Position numbers and translations under genes: made by a program | Shown here: positions 25,536 to 34,838 of the stretch, piece by piece | Position numbering within the stretch: position 1 is the stretch's first letter | Layout of the letters: each line of letters starts with the position of its first letter | Notes under the pieces: generated by a model | What the model was told of the DNA's origin: nothing | Database searches by the model: none | The model's input: only the letters and a program-made list of their open reading frames with translations | NCBI RefSeq assembly: GCF_003614925.1 | Contig: NZ_QYLP01000037.1 | Coordinates: 1-64,000 of the forward strand | DNA: 64,000 bases | Reading direction: 5' to 3' | Source: Arthrobacter celericrescens | GTDB taxonomy: Bacteria; Actinomycetota; Actinomycetes; Actinomycetales; Micrococcaceae

Positions 25536-26315
25536 GTGACCCTTTCTGCGATAAGCGACTTTGCCGTATCCACCTTGGGAGGCGCCGGCCCCGTGCAGCC
25601 GCACATGGCCTCGTTCCTCCCCGATTGGCTGAACCCCCAGGTCTTCCTGGCCGATCCTGCCCTGGCTCCGTGGGTGGTGCTGCTTGTCTGCGGCATCGTG
25701 TTCGCCGAGACCGGCCTGTTGGTGGGCTTCTTCCTGCCCGGGGATTCCATGCTCTTCACCGCGGGCCTCCTGGTGGCCACCGACACCATCAAGTTCAACA
25801 TCTGGGCACTATCGGCCCTGATCATCGTGGCCGCCATCGTCGGCAACCAGACCGGCTACCTCATCGGTTCCAAGGCCGGCCCGGCGATCTTCAACAGGCC
25901 CGATTCGAAGCTGTTCAAGCGGGAGAACGTGGAGAGCGCACACGCCTTCTTCGAAAAGCACGGCGGCAAGGCCCTCATCCTGGCCCGCTTCGTCCCGATC
26001 ATCCGGACCTTCGTCCCCGTGATCGTCGGCGTGGCGCAGATGGACAAGCGCAAGTTCTTCCTCTTCAACGTGATCGGGGCCGTGCTGTGGGGCGGCGGCG
26101 TCACGCTGCTCGGCTTCCTGCTGGGCGACCGGGTCCCATGGGTCCGCGACAACCTGGACATCATCTTCATCGTGATCGTCCTGATCTCGGTGATCCCGGT
26201 GGGCATCGAGGTGCTCCGCGGCGTCCTGGCCAAGCGCAAGGCCGCAGCCGAGGGCACCGATCCGGTGGAAGAGTTCATCGAGGAGCACGACGGCGGCCAC
26301 CGCCGCGAGCGCTGA
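25536..26315 (+). CDS. DedA-family membrane protein
   Basis: 259 aa. SNARE-associated/DedA fold: GIVFAETGLLVGFFLPGDSML (about 53-73; the E and the FLPG motif are hallmarks), a re-entrant loop, ARFVPIIRTFVPVIVGVAQM (about 149-168, with the conserved RF-R-P motif) and further helices. DedA proteins are thought to be lipid (undecaprenyl-phosphate or phospholipid) flippases. GTG start at a leaderless-type promoter. Ends 16 bases before a large palindrome that may terminate it. Confidence 0.93.
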   Translation: MTLSAISDFAVSTLGGAGPVQPHMASFLPDWLNPQVFLADPALAPWVVLLVCGIVFAETGLLVGFFLPGDSMLFTAGLLVATDTIKFNIWALSALIIVAAIVGNQTGYLIGSKAGPAIFNRPDSKLFKRENVESAHAFFEKHGGKALILARFVPIIRTFVPVIVGVAQMDKRKFFLFNVIGAVLWGGGVTLLGFLLGDRVPWVRDNLDIIFIVIVLISVIPVGIEVLRGVLAKRKAAAEGTDPVEEFIEEHDGGHRRER

Positions 26316-26331
26316 GCGCACCCTTAAAACC

Positions 26332-26394
26332 CAACGCGGGGTCACTTACGGCCCATGTTTGCTGCAAACATGGGCCGTAAGTGACCCCGCGTTG
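26332..26394. repeat. 63-base perfect palindrome, interspersed repeat copy 1
   Basis: Arms 26332-26362 and 26364-26394 are exact inverse complements (31 bases) around a single T. The core CAACGCGGGGTCACTTACGG recurs at 61105-61124 in another intergenic palindrome. It lies between the convergent dedA and rdgB genes, where it could end transcription from both sides, but it has no T run. Recurrence suggests a dispersed REP-like or mobile-element-derived family. Confidence 0.9.
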
Positions 26395-26405
26395 CTGTTG
26401 GCGGT

Positions 26406-27038
26406 CTACCTCAGCGCGTCGACGATGGACGGCAGGAGCGCCCGGAACGCATGGCCGCGGTGGCTGATGGCGTTCTTCTCCTCGGAGCTCAGCTCCGCGC
26501 AGCTGCGGTCCATGCCGCTGGGCTGCAGGATAGGGTCGTAGCCGAAGCCGCCTTCGCCGCGCGGTTCGCGCAGCAGGGTGCCTTCGAGCTGGCCGTATTC
26601 GACGACTTCGCGGGCGCTGCCGTCGCTGCCCGGAACGGCGAGCGCGGCCGCGCAGATAAACGCGGCGCCGCGGTGGCTGTCCGGCACATCGGAGAGCTGG
26701 GCCAGCAGCAGCTGGAAGTTCGCGGCGTCGTCGCCATGGCGTCCGGACCAGCGCGCGGAGAAGATCCCGGGCGCACCGCCCAGGACGTCCACCGACAGGC
26801 CGGAGTCGTCGGCGATGGCCACCAGACCGGTCGCCTCGGCGACCGCCCGGGCCTTCAGCAGCGAGTTCTCGGCGAATGTCACGCCGTCCTCGACGACGTC
26901 CGGGGCGCCCGCCGCAGCGGCGTCCACCACCTGGGTGTCGACGTCGAGCCCGGGTACCTGGCCGCGGAGCAGTTCCCGGAGCTCCCTCAGCTTGCCCTGG
27001 TTGTGGGTGGCGAGGACCAGGCGGGGCTCTCCGCTCAC
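26406..27038 (-). CDS. rdgB: XTP/dITP diphosphatase (non-canonical purine NTP pyrophosphatase)
   Basis: 210 aa RdgB/HAM1 enzyme that removes dITP, ITP and XTP from the nucleotide pool, preventing their entry into DNA and [18 protein letters not shown] at the N-terminus is the phosphate-binding motif; [22 protein letters not shown] carries the catalytic acid region and [11 protein letters not shown] the base-binding loop; [10 protein letters not shown] closes the protein. Overlaps the rph stop by 4 bases. Confidence 0.96.
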   Translation of the reverse strand: MSGEPRLVLATHNQGKLRELRELLRGQVPGLDVDTQVVDAAAAGAPDVVEDGVTFAENSLLKARAVAEATGLVAIADDSGLSVDVLGGAPGIFSARWSGRHGDDAANFQLLLAQLSDVPDSHRGAAFICAAALAVPGSDGSAREVVEYGQLEGTLLREPRGEGGFGYDPILQPSGMDRSCAELSSEEKNAISHRGHAFRALLPSIVDALR

Positions 27039-27793
27039 GGGGCCTCCGCCAGGGTTTCGCGCTGGATGGCTGCCAGCTGGGAGGTGCCCAGCAGGGCGAG
27101 GTCCAACAGGGCATTGAGTTCGTCGCGGTCGAAGGGCGCGCCCTCCGCGGTGCCCTGCACCTCCACGAACTTTCCGGAACCGGTGACCACCACGTTCATG
27201 TCGGTTTCGGCGCGGACGTCCTCCACATACGGCAGGTCGAGCATCGGCACGCCGTCGATGATGCCCACGGACACGGCGGCGATGGTGTCCGTCAGGGGCT
27301 GGGAGGATGCCGGGATGATCTTGTTCTCGCGGGCGAAGCGGATGGACTCGGCGAGCGCCACGTAGGCGCCGGTGATCGCGGCGGTGCGGGTGCCGCCGTC
27401 GGCCTGCAGGACGTCGCAGTCCAGCACGATCGTGTTCTCGCCCAGGGCCTTGGTGTCGATGATCGATCGCAGCGAGCGGCCGATCAGGCGCGAAATCTCA
27501 TGGGTGCGGCCGCCGATCTTGCCCTTGACGGACTCGCGGTCGGACCGGGTGTTCGTGGCACGGGGAAGCATGGCGTACTCGGCCGTCACCCAGCCGCGGC
27601 CTTCGCCCTTGAGCCAGCGCGGGACTCCCTCGGTCAGGGAAGCCGTGCACAGGACCCGGGTGTTGCCGAACTCGATCAGTGCGGATCCTTCGGCCTGCTT
27701 GGACCAGCCGCGGGTGATGCTGATGGGCCGGAGCTGGTCGGGGGCGCGTCCGTCGGCACGGATGACGGGGGCGGTGGTGGCTTCTGAAGTCAT
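27035..27793 (-). CDS. rph: ribonuclease PH
   Basis: 252 aa phosphorolytic 3'-5' exoribonuclease for tRNA 3' maturation. [19 protein letters not shown] at the start, [25 protein letters not shown] (key arginines, quoted in part: [13 protein letters not shown]) and [23 protein letters not shown] (part: [15 protein letters not shown]) define the family. It forms a unit with rdgB downstream. An own -10 box TAAGCT lies 6 bases before the ATG, although a purine-rich GGAGGC is also there. Confidence 0.96.
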   Translation of the reverse strand: MTSEATTAPVIRADGRAPDQLRPISITRGWSKQAEGSALIEFGNTRVLCTASLTEGVPRWLKGEGRGWVTAEYAMLPRATNTRSDRESVKGKIGGRTHEISRLIGRSLRSIIDTKALGENTIVLDCDVLQADGGTRTAAITGAYVALAESIRFARENKIIPASSQPLTDTIAAVSVGIIDGVPMLDLPYVEDVRAETDMNVVVTGSGKFVEVQGTAEGAPFDRDELNALLDLALLGTSQLAAIQRETLAEAP

Positions 27794-27799
27794 GCCTCC

Positions 27800-27805
27800 A
27801 GCTTA
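27800..27805 (-). promoter_or_regulatory. leaderless-type -10 box of rph
   Basis: TAAGCT on the minus strand, 6 bases, then the rph ATG. Would give an internal promoter for rph-rdgB. Confidence 0.45.
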
Positions 27806-27852
27806 TCGTCCGGGCCCTTCCCGGATTCACGGGCTGCCCGGACCGTCCGGCC

Positions 27853-28650
27853 TCAGACGGTGTAGTGCACCCCCGCGACGGCGACCGCCACGTCGCCGTC
27901 GAACTCGGGCTTCGCTTCGGCCAGCACGGCCGTCTGCGAGGTCCACACCGGAATGTGGGTCAGCAGCAGGCGGCGCGCCCGGGCGGCCGTGGCTGCCTGC
28001 CCGGCGCGCTTGCCGGTGAGGTGGACGTCCTTGATGCCGTCGTCGCGGCCTTCCTCGAACGCCGCCTCGCACAGGAACAGGTCCGCCCCCCGGGCGGCGT
28101 CCTCCAGGCCCTGGCAGCTGTCGGTGTCGCCCGAGTAGGTCAGCACGCGGGTGAGCGGGGCGCCGTCCTTGCCGGGCTCGGTCACCTCAACCCGCAGGGC
28201 GTAGGCCTCCTCGACGGGGTGGTTCACGGCGTAGGGCGTGACGGTGAACGGTCCCACCTGCACCGGCTTGCGCTCGGCCCAGTTGGTGAAGTCGAATTCC
28301 TCATGCATGCCCGGGTCCAGGTCCAGCCCGTACGCGGTGGCCATGCGGTCGGCGGTAGCCGCGGGGCCCCACACGGGGATCCGGTCCCTGCCCCAGCCGC
28401 CCGGCTTCCAGCGCACGGCGACGTGCAGTCCGCATAGGTCCATGCAGTGGTCCGGGTGCAGGTGGGTCAGGAAGATCGCGTCGATGTCCTCGAGGTCGGT
28501 GTAGCGCTGGATGGCGCCGAGTGCCCCGCTGCCCAGGTCCATGACGATCTTCCACTGCCGCTCGCCGTCGTGCGCGGTGAGCAGATAGCACGACGCCGGT
28601 GAGCCGGGTCCGGGAAACGAGCCGGTACAGCCAACGATGGTCAGTTTCAC
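27853..28650 (-). CDS. metallo-beta-lactamase-fold phosphodiesterase (Rv1339-like)
   Basis: 265 aa. MBL fold with [11 protein letters not shown] (HxHxDH, about 60-70), [12 protein letters not shown] and [11 protein letters not shown] as further metal motifs. It occupies the murI-X-rph-rdgB position of mycobacterial Rv1339, which has been described as an atypical class II cAMP phosphodiesterase; a role in cAMP breakdown is inferred from that. RNase Z-like activity is an alternative. Its ATG overlaps the murI stop by 4 bases. Confidence 0.85.
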   Translation of the reverse strand: MKLTIVGCTGSFPGPGSPASCYLLTAHDGERQWKIVMDLGSGALGAIQRYTDLEDIDAIFLTHLHPDHCMDLCGLHVAVRWKPGGWGRDRIPVWGPAATADRMATAYGLDLDPGMHEEFDFTNWAERKPVQVGPFTVTPYAVNHPVEEAYALRVEVTEPGKDGAPLTRVLTYSGDTDSCQGLEDAARGADLFLCEAAFEEGRDDGIKDVHLTGKRAGQAATAARARRLLLTHIPVWTSQTAVLAEAKPEFDGDVAVAVAGVHYTV

Positions 28651-29663
28651 CGGGAACCTCCCAGCGCGGCCCCTGCCTGGGCGTCCACGAAGTTGGAGGT
28701 CCGCGGACGCCCGCCGCCGACGCGGGCGGCTTCGAGCATTTCCGGCGTGATCCGGGCAAGGCTGCCCGTGGGGTACTGGGCTGCTACATGGTCGACGTGG
28801 CGGACGGAGAGGACTTCGGGGCCGAGGAAGCGGCGGGCCAGGGTTTCGAACTGGGCGGCGTCCCCCGTGGCCATGAAGTCGTGGGCCGGGGGTTCCCCGG
28901 CGCTGCGCTGGATGCCGTGGGTGGCGAGGGCGCGGTAGACATCCTTGGCTGTCTCTTCGGCACTGGACACGAGCGTGACGTCCTCGCCCATGACGTAGGA
29001 AATGACGCCGGTCAGCAGCGGGTAGTGCGTGCAGCCAAGCACCACGGTGTCCACGCCGGACTGCTTGAGCGGCTCAAGGTAGCTCCCCGCGGCGGCCAGC
29101 AGTTCCGGGCCCGTGGTAATGCCGGCCTCGACGAAGCTGACGAACTCGGGGCAGGCGACAGAGGTGATGGCCAGGTCCGGGGCCGCGGCAAAAGTGTCTT
29201 CGTAGGCCCGGGACCCCACCGTGGCGGAGGTCCCGATCACGCCGACATTCCCGTTCCGGGTGGCCGCGACCGCACGGCGGACGGCGGGCTGGATGACTTC
29301 GATGACCGGGATGCCGTAACGGGCCGTGTAGCGTTCCCGGGCGTCGCGCAGCACCGCGGCCGATGCCGAGTTGCAGGCGATGGTGAGCAGTTTGACGCCG
29401 GAGTCCACCAGTTCGTCCATGACACCCAGCGCGTTGGCCCGCACTTCGGCGATCGGGAGGGGTCCGTAGGGGCCGTTGGCGGTGTCACCGACGTAGAGGA
29501 TGGATTCGTTGGGCAACTGGTCGATGATGGACCGTGCAACGGTGAGGCCGCCGACCCCGGAGTCGAAAACGCCGATGGGACGCGATGCCAGCCCGTCGTC
29601 GCCTGCGGTGCGCTGCTGGGGATCCCCTGCCGGAGCGTTTGCCGTGCCCGATGCTGAATTCAT
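28647..29663 (-). CDS. murI: glutamate racemase
   Basis: 338 aa, longer than the usual 270 because of a C-terminal extension of about 40 residues. Makes D-glutamate for peptidoglycan. [18 protein letters not shown] near residue 30 is the N-terminal signature; the two catalytic cysteines lie in [11 protein letters not shown] and [14 protein letters not shown] 29663 is preferred over GTG 29684 by weak GAAGAA upstream and family fit. Heads the operon murI-MBL-rph-rdgB. Confidence 0.95.
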   Translation of the reverse strand: MNSASGTANAPAGDPQQRTAGDDGLASRPIGVFDSGVGGLTVARSIIDQLPNESILYVGDTANGPYGPLPIAEVRANALGVMDELVDSGVKLLTIACNSASAAVLRDARERYTARYGIPVIEVIQPAVRRAVAATRNGNVGVIGTSATVGSRAYEDTFAAAPDLAITSVACPEFVSFVEAGITTGPELLAAAGSYLEPLKQSGVDTVVLGCTHYPLLTGVISYVMGEDVTLVSSAEETAKDVYRALATHGIQRSAGEPPAHDFMATGDAAQFETLARRFLGPEVLSVRHVDHVAAQYPTGSLARITPEMLEAARVGGGRPRTSNFVDAQAGAALGGSR

Positions 29664-29774
29664 AATTCTTCGAGAATAAAGCACAGCCGCCGAGTGCAGC
29701 CATGCGTTGCGATCAGCGCCTCATGTCTGCTTTGTCACAGGAACAACCCTTGACAGGCCGTGCGCAGGCGCCAA

Positions 29775-30338
29775 CTAGCGCCGGTCCATCGCTGCCATCA
29801 TCGACTGCACCAGGGACTCCTGCAGCCAGGTGGTGAAGTTGTAGACCAAGGCCAGGTAGCTTTCGACGTCCTCCGCCTGGGACCAGTCCTGCATGGCGTG
29901 GACGTGGTCCGCGTCGGCCTCGTCCCGGATGTCCAGCCGCTCCGCGAGCACAAGGCGGATGTCGTTCAGCGCCATGGACCAGAGTTTCGCCTCGTCCTGG
30001 GTGAGCGTGAGCTCCTTCCGGTCAAGGCCCATCGCCGCCGCACGCAGGGCGCCGATCTTGCTCTCCCGCAGCGAGCGCTCGGTGAGCTGGCGGAACTCCA
30101 GGGAGCCGGCGTCGTCGTCCTTCATGACGTTCGGCAGGAGGCGCAGCAGGGCGCGGTCGGTAGGCTGGCGGACGTCCATGTCCAGGCCCACGAGCGCGGC
30201 GAGCGGATCCTGGTCCGCGGCCTGGCTTGGTTCGAGCATCGAAACCACGTCGTCGATCAGTCCGCGCAGCAGCTCGCGCTCGGCCGGTTCGAGGTGCCCG
30301 GTGATCCCTTTGAGACCGTATTTGAATGCCTTAGCCAC
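29775..30338 (-). CDS. DUF2017 protein, ClpS partner gene
   Basis: 187 aa, mostly helical and acidic. Matches the actinobacterial DUF2017 family that always follows clpS (mycobacterial Rv1332 position). Function unknown. The GTG at 30338 overlaps the clpS stop within GTGGCTAA, so translation is coupled; the longer in-frame start at 30398 lies deep inside clpS and is unlikely. Confidence 0.85.
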   Translation of the reverse strand: MAKAFKYGLKGITGHLEPAERELLRGLIDDVVSMLEPSQAADQDPLAALVGLDMDVRQPTDRALLRLLPNVMKDDDAGSLEFRQLTERSLRESKIGALRAAAMGLDRKELTLTQDEAKLWSMALNDIRLVLAERLDIRDEADADHVHAMQDWSQAEDVESYLALVYNFTTWLQESLVQSMMAAMDRR

Positions 30339-30690
30339 GCGCGCCGCCCTTTCCGGTACCGGCACTGCTGGCCTTTTCGACGGTGGCCCACAACCCATAG
30401 CTGTGCATCGCGACGGCGTGCTGCTCCACCTGCTCCTTCGCCCCGTACGCCACGATCGAACGGCCCTTCCGGTGCACCTCGAGCATCAGCTTGTTGGCCT
30501 TGGCCTCGGGGTAGCCGAAGTAGCTCTGGAACACGAAACTGACGTAGCTCATCAGGTTGACGGGATCATTCCAGACCACCAGGTTCCAGGGGATGTCCGG
30601 CGCGGCGAGGACGGCGGTGGAGCTCTGCTCCGAGGTCTCCGTCCGTTCCTCGACATCGACGCCGATGGCAGTGGCAACGGTTGTGGTCAT
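30331..30690 (-). CDS. clpS: ATP-dependent Clp protease adaptor ClpS
   Basis: 119 aa. Delivers N-degron proteins to ClpAP/ClpCP. The ClpS core (about 30-105) shows WNLVVWNDPVNLMSYVSFVF, the D/N-rich N-degron pocket, and VHRKGRSIVAYGAKEQVEQH. The first 30 residues are a variable tail. TAGAAT six bases before the ATG implies a leaderless mRNA. Divergent from pncB with 92 bases between. Confidence 0.95.
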   Translation of the reverse strand: MTTTVATAIGVDVEERTETSEQSSTAVLAAPDIPWNLVVWNDPVNLMSYVSFVFQSYFGYPEAKANKLMLEVHRKGRSIVAYGAKEQVEQHAVAMHSYGLWATVEKASSAGTGKGGARG

Positions 30691-30696
30691 CTGTCC

Positions 30697-30702
30697 ATTC
30701 TA
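30697..30702 (-). promoter_or_regulatory. leaderless-type -10 box of clpS
   Basis: TAGAAT on the minus strand, 6 bases, then the clpS ATG at 30690. Confidence 0.6.
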
Positions 30703-30770
30703 TGGGGTGGGCCCACGCCGGCGAGGGCCCCGCGTCGAAGCGAAGCGAGACGTGGGAGCCGGTGGGGACG

Positions 30771-30776
30771 TAGAGT
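30771..30776 (+). promoter_or_regulatory. leaderless-type -10 box of pncB
   Basis: TAGAGT, 6 bases (GAATCC), then GTG at 30783. No palindrome like the one at nrtR is present in this gap. Confidence 0.6.
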
Positions 30777-30782
30777 GAATCC

Positions 30783-32111
30783 GTGAGTAGATCCACCGCC
30801 TGGGACCACCCCTGCACATCACTTTTCACCGACCACTACGAACTGACGATGCTCCAGGCAGCCCTCCACTCGGGCGCCGCGCACCGCCGTTCGGTGTTTG
30901 AGGCGTTTGCCCGGCGGCTACCGGACGGGCGCCGCTACGGCATCGTGGCCGGTACCGGGCGCCTGCTTGAGGGCATCATGAACTTCCGCTTCGGCGAGGA
31001 AGAACTGGAGTTCCTCGAACGGAACAAGGTGGTCAACAGCGAGACCCTCGACTTCCTGGCGAATTACCGCTTCAGCGGCGACGTCTGGGGCTACCCCGAG
31101 GGCGAGGCCTACTTCCCCAACTCCCCCGTGCTGATCGTGGAATCGACGTTCGCCGAAGCCTGCATCCTCGAGACGTACATCCTGTCCGTGCTGAACCACG
31201 ACACCGCAATCGCTTCGGCGGCTTCCCGCATGACCAGCGCGGCCGGCGGCCGTCCGTGCATCGAAATGGGCTCCCGCCGCACCCAGGAGGAATCGGCGAC
31301 GGCGGCAGCCCGCGCCGCCGTGATCGGCGGCTTCGGAAGCACCTCCAACCTCGAAGCCGGCCGCCGCTTCGGCCTCAAGACCGTAGGCACGGCGGCCCAT
31401 TCCTTCACACTGCTGCATGACAGCGAACGCGAAGCGTTCGCCGCCCAGATCGAGGCATTCGGCCCGGAAACAACGCTCCTGGTCGATACCTACGACGTCG
31501 AGACCGCGGTGCGGACCGCCGTCGAGCTGGCCGGCAGCGAGCTCGGCGCCGTGCGCCTGGACTCCGGCGACCTCGTCACCCAGGCGCAGTGGGTCCGCGA
31601 ACTGCTGGACAGCCTCGGCAACACCAGCACCCGGATCGTGGTCACCTCCGACCTGGACGAGTACGCCATCGCGGCGCTGCAGTCCGCCCCGGTGGACGCC
31701 TACGGCGTCGGGACCTCGCTGGTGACGGGCTCCGGGGCACCCACCGCCAGCATGGTCTACAAACTGGTCAGCCGCAGCAACGACGCCGGCGAATTCGTCC
31801 CGGTGGCGAAGGCGGCCAAGAACAAGGCCAGCGTCGGCGGCCGGAAGTATGCGCTGCGCAAGCTCGACGGCCGCGGCATCGCCACCCAGGAACTGGTGGG
31901 GATCGGGCACCCGCCCGAAGACGACGGCAACGACCGCCAGCTGCTGCAGCAGTTCATCAAGAACGGGGAGCTCCTGCCCGGCTGGACGGGTCACGACGGA
32001 GTCGTCCGGGCGCGTGAGCGTCACGACGCCGCCATGGCCGAGCTTCCTTCCGTGGTCCGCCGCCTCCAGCGCGGCGAGCCTGCGATTCCCACGGTCTACG
32101 AGGAGGACTGA
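30783..32111 (+). CDS. pncB: nicotinate phosphoribosyltransferase
   Basis: 442 aa. NAD salvage: nicotinate plus PRPP and ATP gives nicotinate mononucleotide. LFTDHYELTMLQAAL at the N-terminus, FEAFARRLPDGRRYGIVAGTGRLLE, and FGSTSNLEAGRRFGLKTVGTAAHSF with the probable phospho-accepting His region, then RLDSGDL and YGVGTSLVTG match the family. A single base separates its stop from pncA. The position next to clpS mirrors mycobacterial pncB1. Confidence 0.95.
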   Translation: MSRSTAWDHPCTSLFTDHYELTMLQAALHSGAAHRRSVFEAFARRLPDGRRYGIVAGTGRLLEGIMNFRFGEEELEFLERNKVVNSETLDFLANYRFSGDVWGYPEGEAYFPNSPVLIVESTFAEACILETYILSVLNHDTAIASAASRMTSAAGGRPCIEMGSRRTQEESATAAARAAVIGGFGSTSNLEAGRRFGLKTVGTAAHSFTLLHDSEREAFAAQIEAFGPETTLLVDTYDVETAVRTAVELAGSELGAVRLDSGDLVTQAQWVRELLDSLGNTSTRIVVTSDLDEYAIAALQSAPVDAYGVGTSLVTGSGAPTASMVYKLVSRSNDAGEFVPVAKAAKNKASVGGRKYALRKLDGRGIATQELVGIGHPPEDDGNDRQLLQQFIKNGELLPGWTGHDGVVRARERHDAAMAELPSVVRRLQRGEPAIPTVYEED

Positions 32112-32112
32112 C

Positions 32113-32748
32113 ATGGCACGGGCCCTGATCATCGTCGATGTCCAGAACGATTTCTGCGAAGGCGGGTCCCTTGCCGTGACGGGAGGAGCCGCGGTGGCCG
32201 GCGCCATCAGCGACTACCTCGACGCCCGGCACCAGCATTTCGACCACGTCGTGGCCACCCAGGACTGGCACATCGAACCCGGCAGCCACTTTTCCGACGA
32301 TCCGGACATGGTGGACAGCTGGCCCCCGCACTGCCGTGCAGGGAGCAAGGGCGCCGAACTGCACCCGGACCTGGACAGCGAATACGTCCAGGCGTATTTC
32401 CGGAAGGGCCAGTACGCCGCGGCCTACTCCGGCTTCGAAGGCGTCCTCGCCCCGGAGGACGAGGTTCCCGTGGGCGAACGCCCCAGCGGGGCGTCGTTTG
32501 CAGAACCGGGGGACAGCGATCCCGAGGATGCCATCGGCCTGGACGACTGGCTGCAGAGCCACGACGTCGAGGAGCTCGTGGTAGTGGGCATCGCCACCGA
32601 CTACTGCGTCAAAGCCACCGCGCTCGACGCCGTCCAAGCCGGCTACGCCGTCACCGTGATCGGCGGGCTCACGGCCGGCATCGCCGAGGACCTCAGCAGC
32701 ACCTACGCCGAGCTGGAGGAAAACGGCGTCGAGATCGAAGAGCAGTAG
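32113..32748 (+). CDS. pncA: nicotinamidase
   Basis: 211 aa isochorismatase-fold amidase that turns nicotinamide into nicotinate for PncB. The catalytic triad is visible: D9 (IIVDVQNDF), K98 (YFRKGQYAA) and C165 (ATDYCVKATALDA). Metal ligands fall in QDWHIEPGSHF. The ATG lies 2 bases after the pncB TGA and follows AGGAGGACTG, a strong ribosome site inside the end of pncB. It has a longer central insert (about 110-140) than M. tuberculosis PncA. Confidence 0.95.
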   Translation: MARALIIVDVQNDFCEGGSLAVTGGAAVAGAISDYLDARHQHFDHVVATQDWHIEPGSHFSDDPDMVDSWPPHCRAGSKGAELHPDLDSEYVQAYFRKGQYAAAYSGFEGVLAPEDEVPVGERPSGASFAEPGDSDPEDAIGLDDWLQSHDVEELVVVGIATDYCVKATALDAVQAGYAVTVIGGLTAGIAEDLSSTYAELEENGVEIEEQ

Positions 32749-32786
32749 CCGTTAAGCTCCGGCCGCCGGAAGCCACCCCGGCGCGG

Positions 32787-34565
32787 CTACTTCCGTCCGA
32801 TGAACCAGTCCTGCAGCTTGCGCAGGCGGGCCTGCAGCTGCTCCTCATTGGCCTGGGCCACGGCGGGCCCGCCGCACACTTCGCGCAGTTTGTTGTGCAC
32901 GACCCCGTGTGGTGTTCCGGTGCGCGCGGACCAGGCCGAAACGTTCTTGGCGAGCTCGTTGCGCAGGTCCATCAGCATGCGGTGGTCCGGGACCGCGCCC
33001 GCGGCGGCTGCCGCAAGCGGGGACTGCTTCTTCTTCCGGGATTGCTGGTCGTGCTGGCGCTGGCGCAGCAGTGTTCCGACCTGTTCGGCGTCGAGCAGCC
33101 CGGGAATTCCCAGGAAGTCCAGTTCATCTTCGGAACCGATGTCCGCCCCGGTACCGAACTCGCCGCCGTCGAACAGCACGCGGTCGAAGGAAGCCTGGGA
33201 ATCCAGGGCCTCGAACTTGCCCTTTTCAAGGGAGTCGGAGGCTTTCTCCTCGCGGTTGGCCTCGGCCATCAGCGACTCTTCGGGGTTGAACAGCCCGTCC
33301 GGGTCCTCCTTCTCGGGACGGTCCAGCGCGTGGTCGCGCTCGGCTTCCATGGAGTTCGCCAGCGCCATCAATGGCGGCACCGAGGGCAGGAACACCGACG
33401 CCGTCTCTCCCCTCTTGCGGGCACGCACGAAGCGCCCCACGGCCTGGGCGAAGAACAACGGGGTGGAGGTCGACGTCGCATAGACGCCCACCGACAGGCG
33501 CGGCACGTCCACGCCTTCGGATACCATTCGCACGGCAACCATCCACCGCTTGTCGCCTTCGGAGAATTCCTCGATCTTGCTCGAGGCCTTCGAATCGTCC
33601 GACAGGATCACCGTGGGCGACTGGCCGGTGATCTTCTTCAGCTGGCCGGCGTAGGCGCGGGCGTCCTCGTGGTCGGTGGCGATGACCAGGCCGCCGGCGT
33701 CGGGCACGGTGCGGCGCACTTCGCTCAGGCGCTTGTCCGCGGCCGCGAGCACTGCGGGGATCCATTCGCCCGCCGGGTTCAGCGCGGTCCGCCAGGCCTG
33801 GGAGGTGATGTCCTTGGTCACTGCGGCCTCCCCCAGCGAGGCGGCCATTTCGTCGCCCGCGCTGGTCCGCCAGCGCATCTGCCCGGAATAGGCCATGAAC
33901 AGGACGGGGCGCACCACGTGGTCCCGCAGGGCGTTGCCGTAGCCGTAGGTGTAGTCGGCCTTTGAGCGCCGGATGCCGTCGCGGTCCTCGGCGTATTCCA
34001 CGAACGGGATCGGCGAGGTGTCCGAGCGGAAGGGCGTACCGGTCAGGGCCAGGCGGCGGGTAGCCGGGTCGAAGGCTTCGCGGAGGCCGTCGCCCCAGGA
34101 CAGGGCCTCGCCGCCGTGGTGGATCTCGTCGAGGATCACCAGGGTCCGGGCCGCTTCGGTCTTCGCCCGGTGCAGCATGGGCTTGCTCGCCACCTGCGCA
34201 TACGTCACGGCCACACCGATGAAGCCGCGGCCGTGCTGCCCGTCGGAGTTCTTGAAGTTGGGGTCGATCGCGATACCCACGCGGGCGGCGGCGTCGGCCC
34301 ACTGGCGCTTGAGGTGGTCCGTCGGGGCCACGATCGTCACCCGGTTCACGGCGCCGCTGTCGATCAGCATCGAGGCGATGCGCAGCGCGAAGGTCGTCTT
34401 GCCTGCGCCTGGAGTTGCCACCGCCAGGAAGTCGCGCGGACTGGTCCGCAGGTACAGGTCCAGGGCTTCCTGCTGCCAGGCACGCAGCTTCGGGGCGGTA
34501 CCCCACGCGGCGCGCTCCGGATATGCCGGGGGAAGCGAGGGGCCGCCGAAGAGTGTTTCCGTCAT
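32787..34565 (-). CDS. SF2 DEAD/DEAH-box helicase
   Basis: 592 aa. Motifs in order: RAWQQEALDLYL (Q-like, about 29), Walker A ATPGAGKTTFALRIA (about 49-63), LVILDEIHHGG (DEIH, about 146), LTGTPFRSD, LVIATDHEDARAYA, VRMVSEGVDVPRLSVGVYA and QAVGRFVRARKRG (motif VI). The C-terminal 180 residues are actinobacteria-specific, rich in charged residues, and carry no known nuclease motif. Likely a DNA or RNA helicase with unknown substrate. Convergent with pncA; DUF3039 lies upstream on the same strand with a hairpin between. Confidence 0.9.
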   Translation of the reverse strand: MTETLFGGPSLPPAYPERAAWGTAPKLRAWQQEALDLYLRTSPRDFLAVATPGAGKTTFALRIASMLIDSGAVNRVTIVAPTDHLKRQWADAAARVGIAIDPNFKNSDGQHGRGFIGVAVTYAQVASKPMLHRAKTEAARTLVILDEIHHGGEALSWGDGLREAFDPATRRLALTGTPFRSDTSPIPFVEYAEDRDGIRRSKADYTYGYGNALRDHVVRPVLFMAYSGQMRWRTSAGDEMAASLGEAAVTKDITSQAWRTALNPAGEWIPAVLAAADKRLSEVRRTVPDAGGLVIATDHEDARAYAGQLKKITGQSPTVILSDDSKASSKIEEFSEGDKRWMVAVRMVSEGVDVPRLSVGVYATSTSTPLFFAQAVGRFVRARKRGETASVFLPSVPPLMALANSMEAERDHALDRPEKEDPDGLFNPEESLMAEANREEKASDSLEKGKFEALDSQASFDRVLFDGGEFGTGADIGSEDELDFLGIPGLLDAEQVGTLLRQRQHDQQSRKKKQSPLAAAAAGAVPDHRMLMDLRNELAKNVSAWSARTGTPHGVVHNKLREVCGGPAVAQANEEQLQARLRKLQDWFIGRK

Positions 34566-34781
34566 GCGCGGGCCCCCTGCGCGGCCGGCTGTCCTGGGGC
34601 GGTCAAGGCGGGCCGCGGCGCGGCGGCAAGGGTTCCGTTCGGTTCGGCCGACGTCGGTTCGGCCTTCTTCAGCACATGCCAGCTAAGCACAAAAACACCA
34701 ATCTGTTCCGGGTCTGGTCCGGGGCGTGCCGGATCGCACGGGACCGCAGCAATCGCGGTTCCGGTGACACGGCAAGGAAAG

Positions 34782-34807
34782 GGGCCGGCGCGTGGTGGCG
34801 CCGGCCC
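34782..34807 (-). terminator. probable terminator of the DUF3039 gene
   Basis: Arms 34782-34791 and 34798-34807 (GGGCCGGCGC and GCGCCGGCCC) form a 10-base stem with a 6-base loop. On the minus strand it is followed by TTTCC. The rest of the 273-base gap 34566-34838 shows no gene or other clear signal. Confidence 0.65.
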
Positions 34808-34838
34808 TGGGAAGCGTCAGGAGAGGCGGGCGGCCCGC

